Source: Elusimicrobia bacterium GWA2_56_46 (GTDB lineage: Bacteria > Elusimicrobiota > Elusimicrobia > Elusimicrobiales > UBA9959). From it: a DNA stretch of 64,000 nucleotides. The notes beneath the pieces were generated by a model. The model saw nothing but the letters and a program-made list of their open reading frames with translations, was not told the DNA's origin and did no database searches. Shown piece after piece: positions 1-8,101 of the stretch. Each line of letters starts with the position of its first letter. The first letter of the stretch is position 1. A program made the position numbers and the translations under genes. The stretch spans positions 16,407 to 80,406 of the forward strand of contig MGTT01000022.1 in the NCBI GenBank assembly GCA_001799575.1, in the 5' to 3' direction.

Positions 1-491
1 GCCGCGATAGTGAGCGGCAGCACCACGGAACCCGGTTTAACGAAAGCGGCCGGATCGGCGTCGCCCTGCTTTATCCTGCCCGGAAGGGCCGGGCAGACGC
101 GGCTTTCCTTCTCAGGCGCCACGGCGGTCAGCCTTATCCCCGTGGTCTGGGCGAAGTTGCTGACCATGGCCCCGAAGCGGATGCGCTCGGAATAGGCCAG
201 CACGTCGGGGTTGGCGTCCAGGATCCCCCGTATGGCGGCCAGGCCCTTTTCCGGGATCGCCAGGTCCAGCGGCAGATTGTCCATGGAACCGAGATAGCCC
301 TTTTTATGGATCTGCAGGTCGCCCAGATTGGAATTGGTAAGGATGCCGGTGACCTCGCTCCTGAAGGAATTGCCCACGCCGCCGAAAACTATCACCAGCG
401 CCACGCCCAGCGCGATGAGCGAGGACGTGAGCAGGGTGCGGCGGGTGTAGCGCAGCAGATTGCGCCAGGCTATTTTTATTATATTCTTCAT
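1..491 (-). CDS. FtsX-like ABC transporter permease, N-terminal part (partial)
   Basis: This is the N-terminal 163 residues of an inner-membrane permease of the MacB/LolC type; the gene runs off the left edge. The protein opens with a short basic cytoplasmic stretch (KIAWRNLLRYTRRT), then one long hydrophobic helix at about residues 20-40. A soluble periplasmic MacB_PCD-like domain follows, which is the usual order for the family. Its ATG shares one base with the stop codon of the upstream ATPase gene (TAATG), so the two are translationally coupled. They probably form one exporter or a lipoprotein-release system. The substrate cannot be told from sequence. Confidence 0.85.
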   Translation of the reverse strand, partial: MKNIIKIAWRNLLRYTRRTLLTSSLIALGVALVIVFGGVGNSFRSEVTGILTNSNLGDLQIHKKGYLGSMDNLPLDLAIPEKGLAAIRGILDANPDVLAYSERIRFGAMVSNFAQTTGIRLTAVAPEKESRVCPALPGRIKQGDADPAAFVKPGSVVLPLTIA

Positions 492-1198
492 TATTTCTTA
501 CCCCCGGCCGCCGCATTCTCGCGTGTTTCGGTTATCAGGCCGTCCTCTATAGTGTAGATCAGTTCAGCCTCGCCCACAATTTTCTGGTCGTGTGTGGCGA
601 AGATAAAAGTCGTATCGAATTCTTTTTTCATCGCGTGCATCAGGCCTATCACCTTGTAGGCGGTGGCATGGTCCAGGTTGGCCGTTGGCTCGTCGGCCAG
701 CACCAACCTGGGCCGCGGGGCCAGCGCACGCGCCACGGCCACGCGCTGCTTCTGCCCTCCGGAGAGCTGCGCCGGGTACTTATGCGCCTGCTCGGCCATG
801 CCCACCTTATCGAGCATCTCGGTCACGCGGCGGCGGCGCTCCTCCGGCTGCACATTCTGCACCATGATGAGCGGATACTCCACGTTCTCGTACACGGTGA
901 GCACGGGGATAAGGTTGAAGTTCTGAAAGATGAAGCCGATATTTTCGCCGCGGAATTTGGCGGAAGTTTTCCTGTCCATGGCGCTGACCTCGGCGCCGGC
1001 CACGAACACCCTGCCCGAAGTGGGTCTGTCCAGGCAGCCTATCAGATTAAGCAGGGTGGTTTTGCCGCTGCCGGAGGGGCCTACGAAGGAAATGAATTTC
1101 CCCGCTTCTATGGAGAGATTTATCTCCTTAAGGGCGGGAGTGGAGATTTCCCCGGTGATATAATTTTTCCCGGCGTTTTCAAGTTTTACAAGTGGCAT
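491..1198 (-). CDS. ABC transporter ATP-binding protein, LolD/MacB type
   Basis: This 235-residue ATPase would power the adjacent FtsX-like permease. It has Walker A GPSGSGKTT (about residues 40-48), signature LSGGQKQRVAVARAL, Walker B LVLADEPTANLD and a switch histidine in FATHD. Length and motif spacing match the LolD/MacB/FtsE group. I chose the ATG at 1198 because AAGGAT lies six bases upstream and the protein then begins MPLVKLENAGK, as the family does. An ATG at 1234 would add twelve residues. The last residues are KK, and the stop overlaps the permease start. Confidence 0.9.
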   Translation of the reverse strand: MPLVKLENAGKNYITGEISTPALKEINLSIEAGKFISFVGPSGSGKTTLLNLIGCLDRPTSGRVFVAGAEVSAMDRKTSAKFRGENIGFIFQNFNLIPVLTVYENVEYPLIMVQNVQPEERRRRVTEMLDKVGMAEQAHKYPAQLSGGQKQRVAVARALAPRPRLVLADEPTANLDHATAYKVIGLMHAMKKEFDTTFIFATHDQKIVGEAELIYTIEDGLITETRENAAAGGKK

Positions 1199-1262
1199 AT
1201 TTATCCTTGTTACCGAGTCTTTTAATTCTATCATAACCGTACTGTAACATATTCCTGGATAT

Positions 1263-2135
1263 TTATTCAGGTGACTTCCACGCCGCGGACTGAACTTGCG
1301 CCCGCGGGCCTGATCCCGCGCCCGGCAACACGGATAATTGGATCTCCATAGGAGAAGGGAACTCCGGCTGTGCCCCGGAGCCGCCGCGTCCGCCTCCTCC
1401 GCCCTTACCACCCCCGCGCATACCGCCGCCCATCTTACCGCCGCCGCGGCCGGACATCCCGCTCTGCGGCTTCATCCCCGCCGACGGGCCGCTCTGTGCG
1501 CCGGAGCGCCGCTCGGCGGCTTTCTGGAATCTCTCTTTCATCTGCCGCTCCAGTTCCGGTGAGGCGTAGGCGGTGGTGAAGTCCAAGGCTATTTTCCCAC
1601 CGACGGTTTTCAGCAGGGCCAGCGGGATCTTTAATTCGTAAATGGGCACACGGCCCGGGATTTCCCCGCCGAATTCTATATTTCCCGGGAGCGGGGCGGT
1701 GGAGACGGCTGTTCCCTCCGTCGTGAGCAGCTCCGGTTCTATGGAACCGGCCGACGGCCCGTTTTCCCAGGGAAGACCGAGATTGCCGAAAGGCAGGCGC
1801 AGGCCCAGGGCGCGGGTCTTTCCGTCCAAAAACCAGAGCGTGACATCCTGCCTGATTTCTCCGGTCAGCACGGATCTAGCGCCGGCCTCATGCGCGGAAA
1901 CTGTTATATAAAGACTTTCTCCATCATTGAGCGCCCTGAACCGCAGCCCGGACGCGTCATAGGTTTCGCCGGGCGGCCAGTCGGAAATTTTCCCGTCCAC
2001 GGCTATAGCGGCGTTGCTCCAGGGCGCCGGCACCTTGCCGCGCCCCCAGATAGCCGCCCGCGCCGGACCGGCGCAGACAGCCGCCAGCAGCGCCGGCAAC
2101 AGTATAACCACCTTTTTAAAAATAACTTTCATCAT
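1263..2135 (-). CDS. Exported Gly-rich protein with CBM9/DOMON-like domain
   Basis: I predict 290 residues. The N-terminal signal peptide has a leucine/alanine-rich core and an ARAA cleavage region. The domain that follows carries the pattern AIAVDGKISDWP and then beta-strand-like text (DGESLYITVSA, DVTLWFLDG). This is typical of the CBM9-like/DOMON ligand-binding sandwich seen in exported proteins. After a charged segment (residues about 205-225) comes a low-complexity Met/Gly/Lys/Arg tract with many GGG and RGG steps, then a short C-terminus. The gene ends 65 bases upstream of the ABC ATPase and may share its transcript. The ligand is unknown. The start is either of two adjacent ATGs at 2135 and 2132. 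Confidence 0.65.
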   Translation of the reverse strand: MMKVIFKKVVILLPALLAAVCAGPARAAIWGRGKVPAPWSNAAIAVDGKISDWPPGETYDASGLRFRALNDGESLYITVSAHEAGARSVLTGEIRQDVTLWFLDGKTRALGLRLPFGNLGLPWENGPSAGSIEPELLTTEGTAVSTAPLPGNIEFGGEIPGRVPIYELKIPLALLKTVGGKIALDFTTAYASPELERQMKERFQKAAERRSGAQSGPSAGMKPQSGMSGRGGGKMGGGMRGGGKGGGGGRGGSGAQPEFPSPMEIQLSVLPGAGSGPRAQVQSAAWKSPE

Positions 2136-2267
2136 AATGTATAACGCTCCAGGGGCCCGGCTTATTGCGTATATCAGCACATGAAAACGAGGAACTGGCA
2201 ACGAAGCAGCCGGCAAAGGATGAGCCTCCCCCAGGGGGACAAAGAGGAACCTTTGACCATAGCGGAC

Positions 2268-2293
2268 GACCCCGACAGCCTATTGTCGGGGTC
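2268..2293 (-). terminator. Perfect GC-rich hairpin after the 2332-2742 gene
   Basis: The 10-bp arms GACCCCGACA and TGTCGGGGTC enclose six bases. The hairpin lies about 40 bases past the stop of the gene at 2332-2742. There is no clear T-run, so it may be a dispersed palindrome rather than a true terminator. A near copy is at 59196-59220. Confidence 0.45.
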
Positions 2294-2331
2294 AAAATGT
2301 TTATTTGTCGGATTTACGCGGCCTGAATTGC

Positions 2332-2742
2332 CTACCCTGTGTAGGTGATAGCCAGAGCGGCTCGGTCTTTGAGGGCGTCGGCTTTGGCTTTGTAGGGCCT
2401 GGTGCCGGCGTTGATATAGGCGGCGAAGGCCGCGGCGGTTTCTATGGGCGTTTGTCCGGGTTTCAGGGACAGCGGAATATTCCAGCCGGCGACATGGTTG
2501 GTCGTGCCGTCAGGACGCTTATAGCGGAAAATAGAAAGCCACAAATTTATGGTGCCGTCAATACCCGCGGCCTGTTTGCCGGTCGCCAGGCCCGAGATCT
2601 CGGCGACACCGGGCTTTCCCCCCACCGTCACTTTGCCTACGGAGATAATTATCCCCTGGGTCTTATCGTAAGAAGCCGCCGTCAGTTCCGCCCCTTTGGC
2701 CAGTTCCACCGCCGGATCGTAGCCGGAGTATTTTTTTGTCAC
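2332..2742 (-). CDS. Small hypothetical protein
   Basis: This predicted protein has 136 residues. It starts with GTG, preceded by a strong GGGAGGGGGA ribosome-binding site. I do not recognise the family. There is no signal peptide and no membrane segment. The text is mixed alpha/beta with several Gly-Thr turns (KVTVGGKPG, TNHVAGWNIPL) and an alanine-rich C-terminal helix. A perfect hairpin follows the gene. It lies 33 bases upstream of the znuB stop and is on the same strand, but spacing and content do not suggest a role in metal transport. The coding call rests on the ribosome-binding site, codon pattern and length; the function is unknown. Confidence 0.5.
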   Translation of the reverse strand: MTKKYSGYDPAVELAKGAELTAASYDKTQGIIISVGKVTVGGKPGVAEISGLATGKQAAGIDGTINLWLSIFRYKRPDGTTNHVAGWNIPLSLKPGQTPIETAAAFAAYINAGTRPYKAKADALKDRAALAITYTG

Positions 2743-2775
2743 AAATCCCCCTCCCGGTTAAAAAAGTTACCGGTT

Positions 2776-3579
2776 TTATTTCCTTAAACTTTTAACCGCG
2801 AGGGCCGAGCCGAAAAGCCCCGCGTTGCACATAATTATCGCCGCGCCGGCGGGCAGGTCCAGGAAGAACGAGACGGTTATCCCGATGAGCACCGAAAGTA
2901 CCGCCGTCAGAACGGACAGGAGCATCGCGGCCTTGAAACCTTTCGCCAGCTGGAGGGCGGTGACAGCCGGCAGGATGAGCAGGGCCGAAACCAGCATGAT
3001 GCCGGTTATTTTTATGGCCAGCACTACCGTCACGGCGGTAAGGGAAGTCAGCAGCAGATCGATGCGGTCCGTCCTGACGCCGGTAAGTTTCGCGTACTCG
3101 CGGTCGAAAGTCGCCGAGAACAGGTCGTTGTAAAACAAAACTATGACCAGCAGCACCGCCAGCGACAGGCCGATGGACAGGTAAACCTCCCGGCCGCTTA
3201 TCGCCAGTATATTGCCGAACAGGTAGCTGAAAAGATCCACATTGAACCCTCTGGACAGGCTGGCCAGGATGACGCCGCCGGCTATGCCTACCGACGACAC
3301 GATACCGATGGCGGCGTCGCCGTACATCTTCGCCTTTTCGGTGAGTTTCAGAATAACGTAGGAGCCCGCCAGCGCGACCGGTATGGCGGCGTAGAAAGGA
3401 TAAAGACCGAGAAAAAGCCCCAGGGCTATGCCGCCGAAGCTGATGTGTGACAGGCCGTCGCCTATCAGGGACAATTTTCTCAGAACCAGGAACAATCCCA
3501 GCATGGCGCAGAGCGCGGCAACAAAAGAGCCGGCCAGATAAGCCCGCTGGATAAACCCGTATTCAAGAAAATGAAACAT
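2776..3579 (-). CDS. znuB: Metal ABC transporter permease, ABC-3 family (ZnuB-like)
   Basis: This 267-residue, highly hydrophobic protein has about eight membrane helices and the ABC-3 family signature near the N-terminus (LRKLSLIGDGLSHISFGGIALG). It would form the inner-membrane channel for zinc or manganese uptake with the ATPase and lipoprotein encoded just upstream. Late segments (LLILPAVTALQLAKGFK) also match ZnuB/MntB/TroC. It is the last gene of a znuA-znuC-znuB order. An array of CCCTCAT heptads fills the spacer between it and znuC. Zinc is the likely substrate, but manganese cannot be excluded. Confidence 0.9.
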   Translation of the reverse strand: MFHFLEYGFIQRAYLAGSFVAALCAMLGLFLVLRKLSLIGDGLSHISFGGIALGLFLGLYPFYAAIPVALAGSYVILKLTEKAKMYGDAAIGIVSSVGIAGGVILASLSRGFNVDLFSYLFGNILAISGREVYLSIGLSLAVLLVIVLFYNDLFSATFDREYAKLTGVRTDRIDLLLTSLTAVTVVLAIKITGIMLVSALLILPAVTALQLAKGFKAAMLLSVLTAVLSVLIGITVSFFLDLPAGAAIIMCNAGLFGSALAVKSLRK

Positions 3580-3603
3580 CGTTAAAGTCTTCCTATGTCC
3601 GCA

Positions 3604-3638
3604 CCCTCATCCCTCATCCCTCATCCCTCATCCTTTAT
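3604..3638. repeat. Heptad array, CCCTCAT family, znuC-znuB spacer
   Basis: Four perfect CCCTCAT units are followed by CCTTTAT. They fill the short gap between the znuC stop and the znuB start. On the coding strand the array reads as purine-rich GGATGAG repeats. Confidence 0.9.
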
Positions 3639-3640
3639 CC

Positions 3641-4387
3641 TCAGTGCTGGTGACATATTAAATGCTGCGAATGCCTGCCGAAATAACCGGTCATTTCAGG
3701 GGACTGGCAAAAGTCCGTGAATTCCCCGTAGAAAACGACTTTCTTGTCCAGATACAGGAGCTTGTTGGCGTAACGCCCTATCTGCGCCGTGTCGTGCGTG
3801 ATAAGAATACTGGTTATCCCTTTCTCCGTGTTCAGTTTTTTTATGACGTCATAAAAACTTTCGCGGGAAACCGGATCGAGGGCGGTGCTGGGCTCGTCGA
3901 GAATAAGCAGTTCCGGATCCGGCGCCAGGGCCCTGGCCAGAAAGACGCGCTGCTGCTGGCCGCCGGAAAGCTCCCCCACCAGCCTGTCGCCCAGATCCGC
4001 TATCCCCATGAGTTCCAGTGTTTGCAGGATCTTGATCTCGTCGGCGCCGGTAAAGTTCTTGGGGAAGCTTTTCTTTGAAAGCAGACCGAGGCCGACCACT
4101 TCTTTGACCGTGGCCGGGAACAGCGGATTGAAAGCGTTCACCCGCTGCGGCAGATAGCCGACGCGGTTCCAGGCGTCGAAACTCCTCATCTCGCGGCCGA
4201 ACAGCTCCGCCGAGCCGGTGTAACCGCCGAGGAGGCCGAGGAGCACCTTTATAAGGGTCGTTTTACCCGCGCCGTTGGGGCCGGCCAGGCCTATATAATC
4301 GCCTTTCAGCACGTCGAAACTGACCCCGCTCAGCGCTTCCGCGGCGCCGTAGCTGAAAGAAATATTTTTAACGGATAAAACAGGCAT
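3641..4387 (-). CDS. znuC: Metal ABC transporter ATPase (ZnuC-like)
   Basis: The 248-residue ATPase has Walker A GPNGAGKTT, signature LSGGQQQRVFLARAL, Walker B LLILDEPSTALD and the H-loop ITHD. The C-terminal end is histidine-rich (FGRHSQHLICHQH), a common trait of zinc transporter ATPases. I use the ATG at 4387, giving MPVLSVKNISFSYG, the normal family start, although no good ribosome-binding site precedes it. A GTG at 4453, inside the end of znuA, would add 22 atypical charged residues. The gene lies between the binding lipoprotein and the permease. Confidence 0.9.
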   Translation of the reverse strand: MPVLSVKNISFSYGAAEALSGVSFDVLKGDYIGLAGPNGAGKTTLIKVLLGLLGGYTGSAELFGREMRSFDAWNRVGYLPQRVNAFNPLFPATVKEVVGLGLLSKKSFPKNFTGADEIKILQTLELMGIADLGDRLVGELSGGQQQRVFLARALAPDPELLILDEPSTALDPVSRESFYDVIKKLNTEKGITSILITHDTAQIGRYANKLLYLDKKVVFYGEFTDFCQSPEMTGYFGRHSQHLICHQH

Positions 4388-4434
4388 ATATTCAGAATTA
4401 TTTTTTTGTCTTTGCCCCGCCGCTTCCCGTTTCT

Positions 4435-5388
4435 TTACTTCTTCCCTTCGCACTCAAGACCTGTCTTAAGTGTGTCCAGGTTCTTTTGAAGTATATCAAA
4501 GAAAGAAACCCCGCGCTCCACCTGATCCCTTCCGATATTGTGCGCGGCGTTAAGGAGCAGCATTCTGGCGCCGGTCTCGCCGGCAATGGTCTCGGCTATC
4601 TTCGGAGACGCCAATTCCTCGTAAAATATGAATTTTACCCCGTCTTTTCTTACCCGCCCGATCAGGGCGGCCAGATCCCGGGCGGTCGGCTCCGAATCGG
4701 GGGACAGGCCCTGGGCCGCCAGATATTTCAGGCCGTAGCGGCGGGCCGGGTAGCCGAAAGCGTAGTGCCCGCCGTAGATTATCTCTTTCGTCCGGCAGGA
4801 CGAAAGCCCCGTCCTGTAAGCGGAATCCAGCGAGTCAAGTTTCGCGTTATAGGCGGCGGCCGCGCGCCGGTAAAACCCGCCGCCGGCCGGATCCCTGCTC
4901 TCCAACGCCCCGGCGATATTTCCCGCCATCACTTTCGCGTTATCAAAATCCAGCCAGATATGTGGATCCGGCGCTCCGGGCGCCCCGCCGCGGCCGTGCC
5001 CCGCGCTCTCCATCATTTTAACGCCCCGGCCGGCGTCCACCGCCAGAAGATCTTTATTGATGACGCTGCCGAGGATATCCCCGGCCCACGGTTCCATGAA
5101 CTTGCCGGTGTAGACGAAGAGATCGGCCTCGTTTATCCTGGCCATGTCGCCGGGCTTAGGCTCGAAAGAATGCGCCTCTATGCCGGGCGGCAGCAGCAGG
5201 GTAACCTCGGTCCGGTCTCCTCCGATGGCGCGCGCCATGTCGTAAAGCGGGAAGATGGTAGTGACGACTTTAAGCCTGCGTACGCCTACGGCGGGAACGT
5301 CAGCGGAACGGCGGCAAGCCGAGGCCGTAAATATGGCGGCCAGACACAGAACCGCGGCGCCGACGGTGAAAAGCGTTTTATTCTTCAT
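4435..5388 (-). CDS. znuA: Metal ABC transporter substrate-binding lipoprotein (ZnuA-like)
   Basis: This 317-residue protein begins with a lipoprotein signal (hydrophobic core, then TASAC, giving an acylated Cys at about residue 25). A cluster A-I solute-binding fold follows. Metal-ligand regions are visible: AHSFEPKP, a Gly/His-rich loop ending DPHIWLDFDN, GGHYAFGYPARRYGL, and a C-terminal acidic site near NAAHNIGRD. The His-containing loop favours zinc. It is first in the operon, ahead of znuC and znuB. Its start codon sits inside a heptad array, which also supplies AAGG-type ribosome-binding sequence. Confidence 0.9.
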   Translation of the reverse strand: MKNKTLFTVGAAVLCLAAIFTASACRRSADVPAVGVRRLKVVTTIFPLYDMARAIGGDRTEVTLLLPPGIEAHSFEPKPGDMARINEADLFVYTGKFMEPWAGDILGSVINKDLLAVDAGRGVKMMESAGHGRGGAPGAPDPHIWLDFDNAKVMAGNIAGALESRDPAGGGFYRRAAAAYNAKLDSLDSAYRTGLSSCRTKEIIYGGHYAFGYPARRYGLKYLAAQGLSPDSEPTARDLAALIGRVRKDGVKFIFYEELASPKIAETIAGETGARMLLLNAAHNIGRDQVERGVSFFDILQKNLDTLKTGLECEGKK

Positions 5389-5419
5389 CCTTAAGCCTTT
5401 ATCCTTTAGCCTTAATCCT
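5385..5419. repeat. Heptad array, TTAGCCT/TTATCCT family, prfC-znuA junction
   Basis: Five degenerate heptads (consensus T-A/T-A-G/T-C-C-T) run without a break. They are followed by the palindrome CCTTTCGAAAGG. The array holds the prfC stop codon at its left side and the znuA start codon at its right end, so it is both 3' end of one gene and leader of the next. Confidence 0.85.
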
Positions 5420-7025
5420 TTCGAAAGGCCTTTGCCTTGTCACGGTCGCGCGGGGCGAAATCGTTCAAGACCACATGCGGGTTATGCTGGCATAAATAGT
5501 TCGGCGCCCAGGCGTCCTGGAAAAATATGACGGGGTTGCCGGCGTCGTCGTGCCCCCAGCGCGAGCCGATGGGCAGGGAGACCGCGCGGATATCTTTGGC
5601 CGTGTCTTTGGATTCCGGCCACCGGACATGCGTCCACGGGAGCGTTTCAAGGCGGGACTCGGCGCCGTACTCCGCCTTAAGCCGGTACTGGGCAACCTCG
5701 AACTGCAGCGGCCCCACTGCCGCCAGCAGCGGCGACTGGTTCGGATCGTCCGACAGCCAGAACCGCTGCACGATGCCTTCCGTCAGCACCTGATCCAGAC
5801 CCTTGCGGAAGGACTTGTACTGCGCCGGCGTAGGATTATGCAGCAGGGCGAAACATTCCGGCGGAAAGCGCGGGATCTCGTTATAAGTGATGCCGGCATC
5901 TTCGGAAAGAGTGTCGCCGATAAGAAAATCCGGATGGCCTATCAGCCCGATAATGTCCCCCGGCCAGGCTTCGTTGAGGATCTCGCGTTCCTGCCCGAAA
6001 ACCTTGTGGGAGTTGGAGAGGCGCACCCGCTTTTTTGTCCGCTGATGGGTCACCGACATATCCCGGGTGAATTTCCCGGAACAGATCCGCAGAAAAGCGA
6101 CATGGTCGCGGTGCTTGGGATCCATGTTGCCCTGGATCTTGAAAATGAAACCGGAAAAAGCCGGATTCTCCGGCCGCACCTCGCCGTTGGCTGAGCGGCG
6201 GGCCGCCGGCGGCGGCGCGAGGGACAGGAACTGGTCGAGCAGCAGCTGGACGCCGAAATTATTGCTGGCGCTGCCGAAAAACACCGGGGTGGCGGTTCCC
6301 GCCAGCACTTCGTCCCGGTCGAAGACGGCGCCGACCGAGTCCAGCATATCCACTTCCTCCAGAAATCTTTCCAGCAGGGTCGCGCTCAGGCGCTCGCGGA
6401 TGGCCTCGTCCGACCGGTCGCCCACGGCCTCCGGGGCGCGGTAAGCCCCGCCCGGCGTATGCTCGAAAAGGTGCGCCTGGCGGGCGCGCCGGTCGTAAAC
6501 GCCGCGGAAATCGGAACCGGTGCCGATCGGCCAGTTCATAGCGAAAGGCCGGAGGTTGAGCATTTCCTCCAGCTCGTCCATCAGCTCAAGCGGATCCCTG
6601 GACGGCCTGTCGAGCTTGTTCATGAAAGTGAAGATCGGGATCCCCCGCTGGCGGCAGACCTCGAAAAGCTTCCGGGTCTGGCTCTCGATGCCCTTGCCCG
6701 CGTCAATGACCATGATGACGGAATCCACGGCCGTCAGAACCCTGTACGTGTCTTCGGAAAAATCGCGGTGGCCCGGCGTGTCCAGCAGATTGACCCTGTA
6801 GCCTGCGCAGTCGAACTGCAGAACGGTGGAACTGATGGAAATGCCGCGCTTCTTTTCCATCTCAAGCCAGTCCGAAGCGGTGGAGCGCTGGTTTTTGCGC
6901 GCGGTGACGGATCCGGCCAGGTGCAGCGCCCCGCCGTAGAGGAGCATTTTCTCGGTAAGCGTCGTCTTTCCGGCGTCGGGATGCGAAATGATGGCGAAAC
7001 TGCGCCTGCGGGTCCAGTCGGTCAT
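5412..7025 (-). CDS. prfC: Peptide chain release factor 3
   Basis: This 537-residue translational GTPase recycles RF1/RF2 from the ribosome. The G1 motif is SHPDAGKTTLTEK near the N-terminus, the typical RF3 form. G3 is DTPGH, G4 is NKLDR, and G2-region text is RGISISSTV. Domain III follows to a normal total length. I start at the ATG at 7025 (MTDWTRRRSFAIIS); an in-frame extension upstream does not resemble RF3. The final codons and stop lie within the heptad array at 5385-5419. This suggests the original 3' end was replaced by repeat sequence. It is divergent from the tRNA-Ser gene. Confidence 0.95.
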   Translation of the reverse strand: MTDWTRRRSFAIISHPDAGKTTLTEKMLLYGGALHLAGSVTARKNQRSTASDWLEMEKKRGISISSTVLQFDCAGYRVNLLDTPGHRDFSEDTYRVLTAVDSVIMVIDAGKGIESQTRKLFEVCRQRGIPIFTFMNKLDRPSRDPLELMDELEEMLNLRPFAMNWPIGTGSDFRGVYDRRARQAHLFEHTPGGAYRAPEAVGDRSDEAIRERLSATLLERFLEEVDMLDSVGAVFDRDEVLAGTATPVFFGSASNNFGVQLLLDQFLSLAPPPAARRSANGEVRPENPAFSGFIFKIQGNMDPKHRDHVAFLRICSGKFTRDMSVTHQRTKKRVRLSNSHKVFGQEREILNEAWPGDIIGLIGHPDFLIGDTLSEDAGITYNEIPRFPPECFALLHNPTPAQYKSFRKGLDQVLTEGIVQRFWLSDDPNQSPLLAAVGPLQFEVAQYRLKAEYGAESRLETLPWTHVRWPESKDTAKDIRAVSLPIGSRWGHDDAGNPVIFFQDAWAPNYLCQHNPHVVLNDFAPRDRDKAKAFRKD

Positions 7026-7110
7026 GCGGTATATTTTATCTTTTATCCGGGAGCGTTGACACCGCAAATCCCGGAAAAGAGCTTTTCCGGTTTGCTCTCT
7101 CCCTATTTTA

Positions 7111-7116
7111 TATAAT
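7111..7116 (+). promoter_or_regulatory. Probable -10 element for tRNA-Ser
   Basis: A perfect TATAAT lies 14 bases before the mature tRNA 5' end, the right distance for initiation just upstream of the tRNA. No convincing -35 box is visible at 16-18 bp. Confidence 0.5.
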
Positions 7117-7130
7117 ATCGTAGTTTTCAC

Positions 7131-7217
7131 GGAGGGATGGCCGAGCGGTTGATGGCGCCAGTCTTGAAAACTGGTAAAGGCGTAAGTCTTTCGTGGGTTC
7201 GAATCCCACTCCCTCCG
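7131..7217 (+). tRNA. tRNA-Ser (anticodon UGA)
   Basis: The 87-nt gene folds as a class II tRNA with a long variable arm. The acceptor stem GGAGGGA pairs with TCCCTCC, and the discriminator base is G. The anticodon stem CCAGT/ACTGG encloses the loop CTTGAAA, giving anticodon TGA. The T loop is GGTTCGAATCC. CCA is not encoded. This reads UCN serine codons. Confidence 0.97.
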
Positions 7218-7312
7218 TTTGATTTACATCCCGCGGTAGTGGGATTCGAAGCCGACCCGCGCGCATCCGGTGGATGAAAAGCGAAGCGTCAGCGCGGGCG
7301 GCCGGCTCTGGA

Positions 7313-7440
7313 GGGGACATAATACCTATTTCCCTGCCAATGCTTTCCTTCCTGGCGGCTGGGGCTGCAACATCCGACCGGTCAGTATGGGCAATAACCA
7401 TTATTAAGCGATATCAGGGCGAAATAGGTATTATGTCCCC
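7313..7440. repeat. 128-bp element with 20-bp perfect inverted ends
   Basis: The left end GGGGACATAATACCTATTTC (7313-7332) is exactly complementary to 7421-7440. Between them I see no credible gene. It lies between tRNA-Ser and the end of the DUF1566 gene, 11 bases from that stop codon. Its GGGGAC terminus is shared with the palindromes of the 59-63 kb region. It looks like a non-autonomous REP/MITE-type element. Confidence 0.8.
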
Positions 7441-7451
7441 GTATTAACCGA

Positions 7452-8042
7452 TCACGGGCCGGCGCGAACGCAACGGACGGAGTTGGAGTTAATCTTATTG
7501 ACGCCGCTCACGGTACCGCCACCAAAGTTCACGTACAGGGCGATGGTAGGATCCGGCACATAGGTGGTGCTGACCCAGTAAGCTGAACTCACGGTACTTG
7601 GGAAAGCCGTCTGGTCTATAAATGGGGCTGTGCCTTCATATTTGATTATTGAAAATAATTCTTTCATGTTCGGCAGACGCCAGTCGCTGTAATCCGAGGC
7701 CTCAGTTTCACACTGGGCTAAAGCATCTGTCCAGGTATATGTTACGGCGGTTCCGGAGCAGGTTGCATCGTCGGTTTTCCCCTGGGAACATCTCCTCCAC
7801 ATCAGACCTGTTCTGTTGTCGGTTACGGTATTATCGGAGTTAACCGTGTAACTCAACTGGGCTCCAGCGGGGTTATAATCAGCGTCGTCTCCGATATCAT
7901 AGCTTGTGGTCTGCCCGGTGTCCACTACACCACATTTACCGAAACAATGGGTCGTTCCCGCATCGTTATCAACAGGAAGCCATAAAACAATAAGCGACAC
8001 TGAAAATAAAACCAGACTGAGATATAGTTTTTTATTTTTCAT
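7452..8042 (-). CDS. Exported DUF1566 (Lcl C-terminal domain) protein
   Basis: The 196-residue product has a signal peptide or membrane anchor (about residues 5-22) followed by one DUF1566 domain. Characteristic text is TVTDNRTGLMWRRCSQG, TWTDALAQCE, YSDWRLPNMKEL, AYWVSTTY and the closing SVRCVRAGP. DUF1566 occurs in surface and collagen-binding proteins and has a C-type-lectin-like character. The gene follows the giant surface protein by 59 bases on the same strand, and an AGGATGA ribosome-binding site precedes it. The giant protein contains a related domain ending in the same residues, so the two are probably functionally linked at the cell surface. Confidence 0.8.
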   Translation of the reverse strand: MKNKKLYLSLVLFSVSLIVLWLPVDNDAGTTHCFGKCGVVDTGQTTSYDIGDDADYNPAGAQLSYTVNSDNTVTDNRTGLMWRRCSQGKTDDATCSGTAVTYTWTDALAQCETEASDYSDWRLPNMKELFSIIKYEGTAPFIDQTAFPSTVSSAYWVSTTYVPDPTIALYVNFGGGTVSGVNKINSNSVRCVRAGP

Positions 8043-8101
8043 GATTTCATCCTGAACACAGTGACCAGCCTATAAAGATTTGACTCCATGCGGCATTGGT
8101 T

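Noticed and set aside
7108..7401. Minus-strand open frame of 97 residues across tRNA-Ser
   Set aside because: It is antisense to the tRNA and contains the well-known artefact text from reverse-translated tRNA-Ser (VGFEPTKDLRLYQFSRL). It is not a gene.
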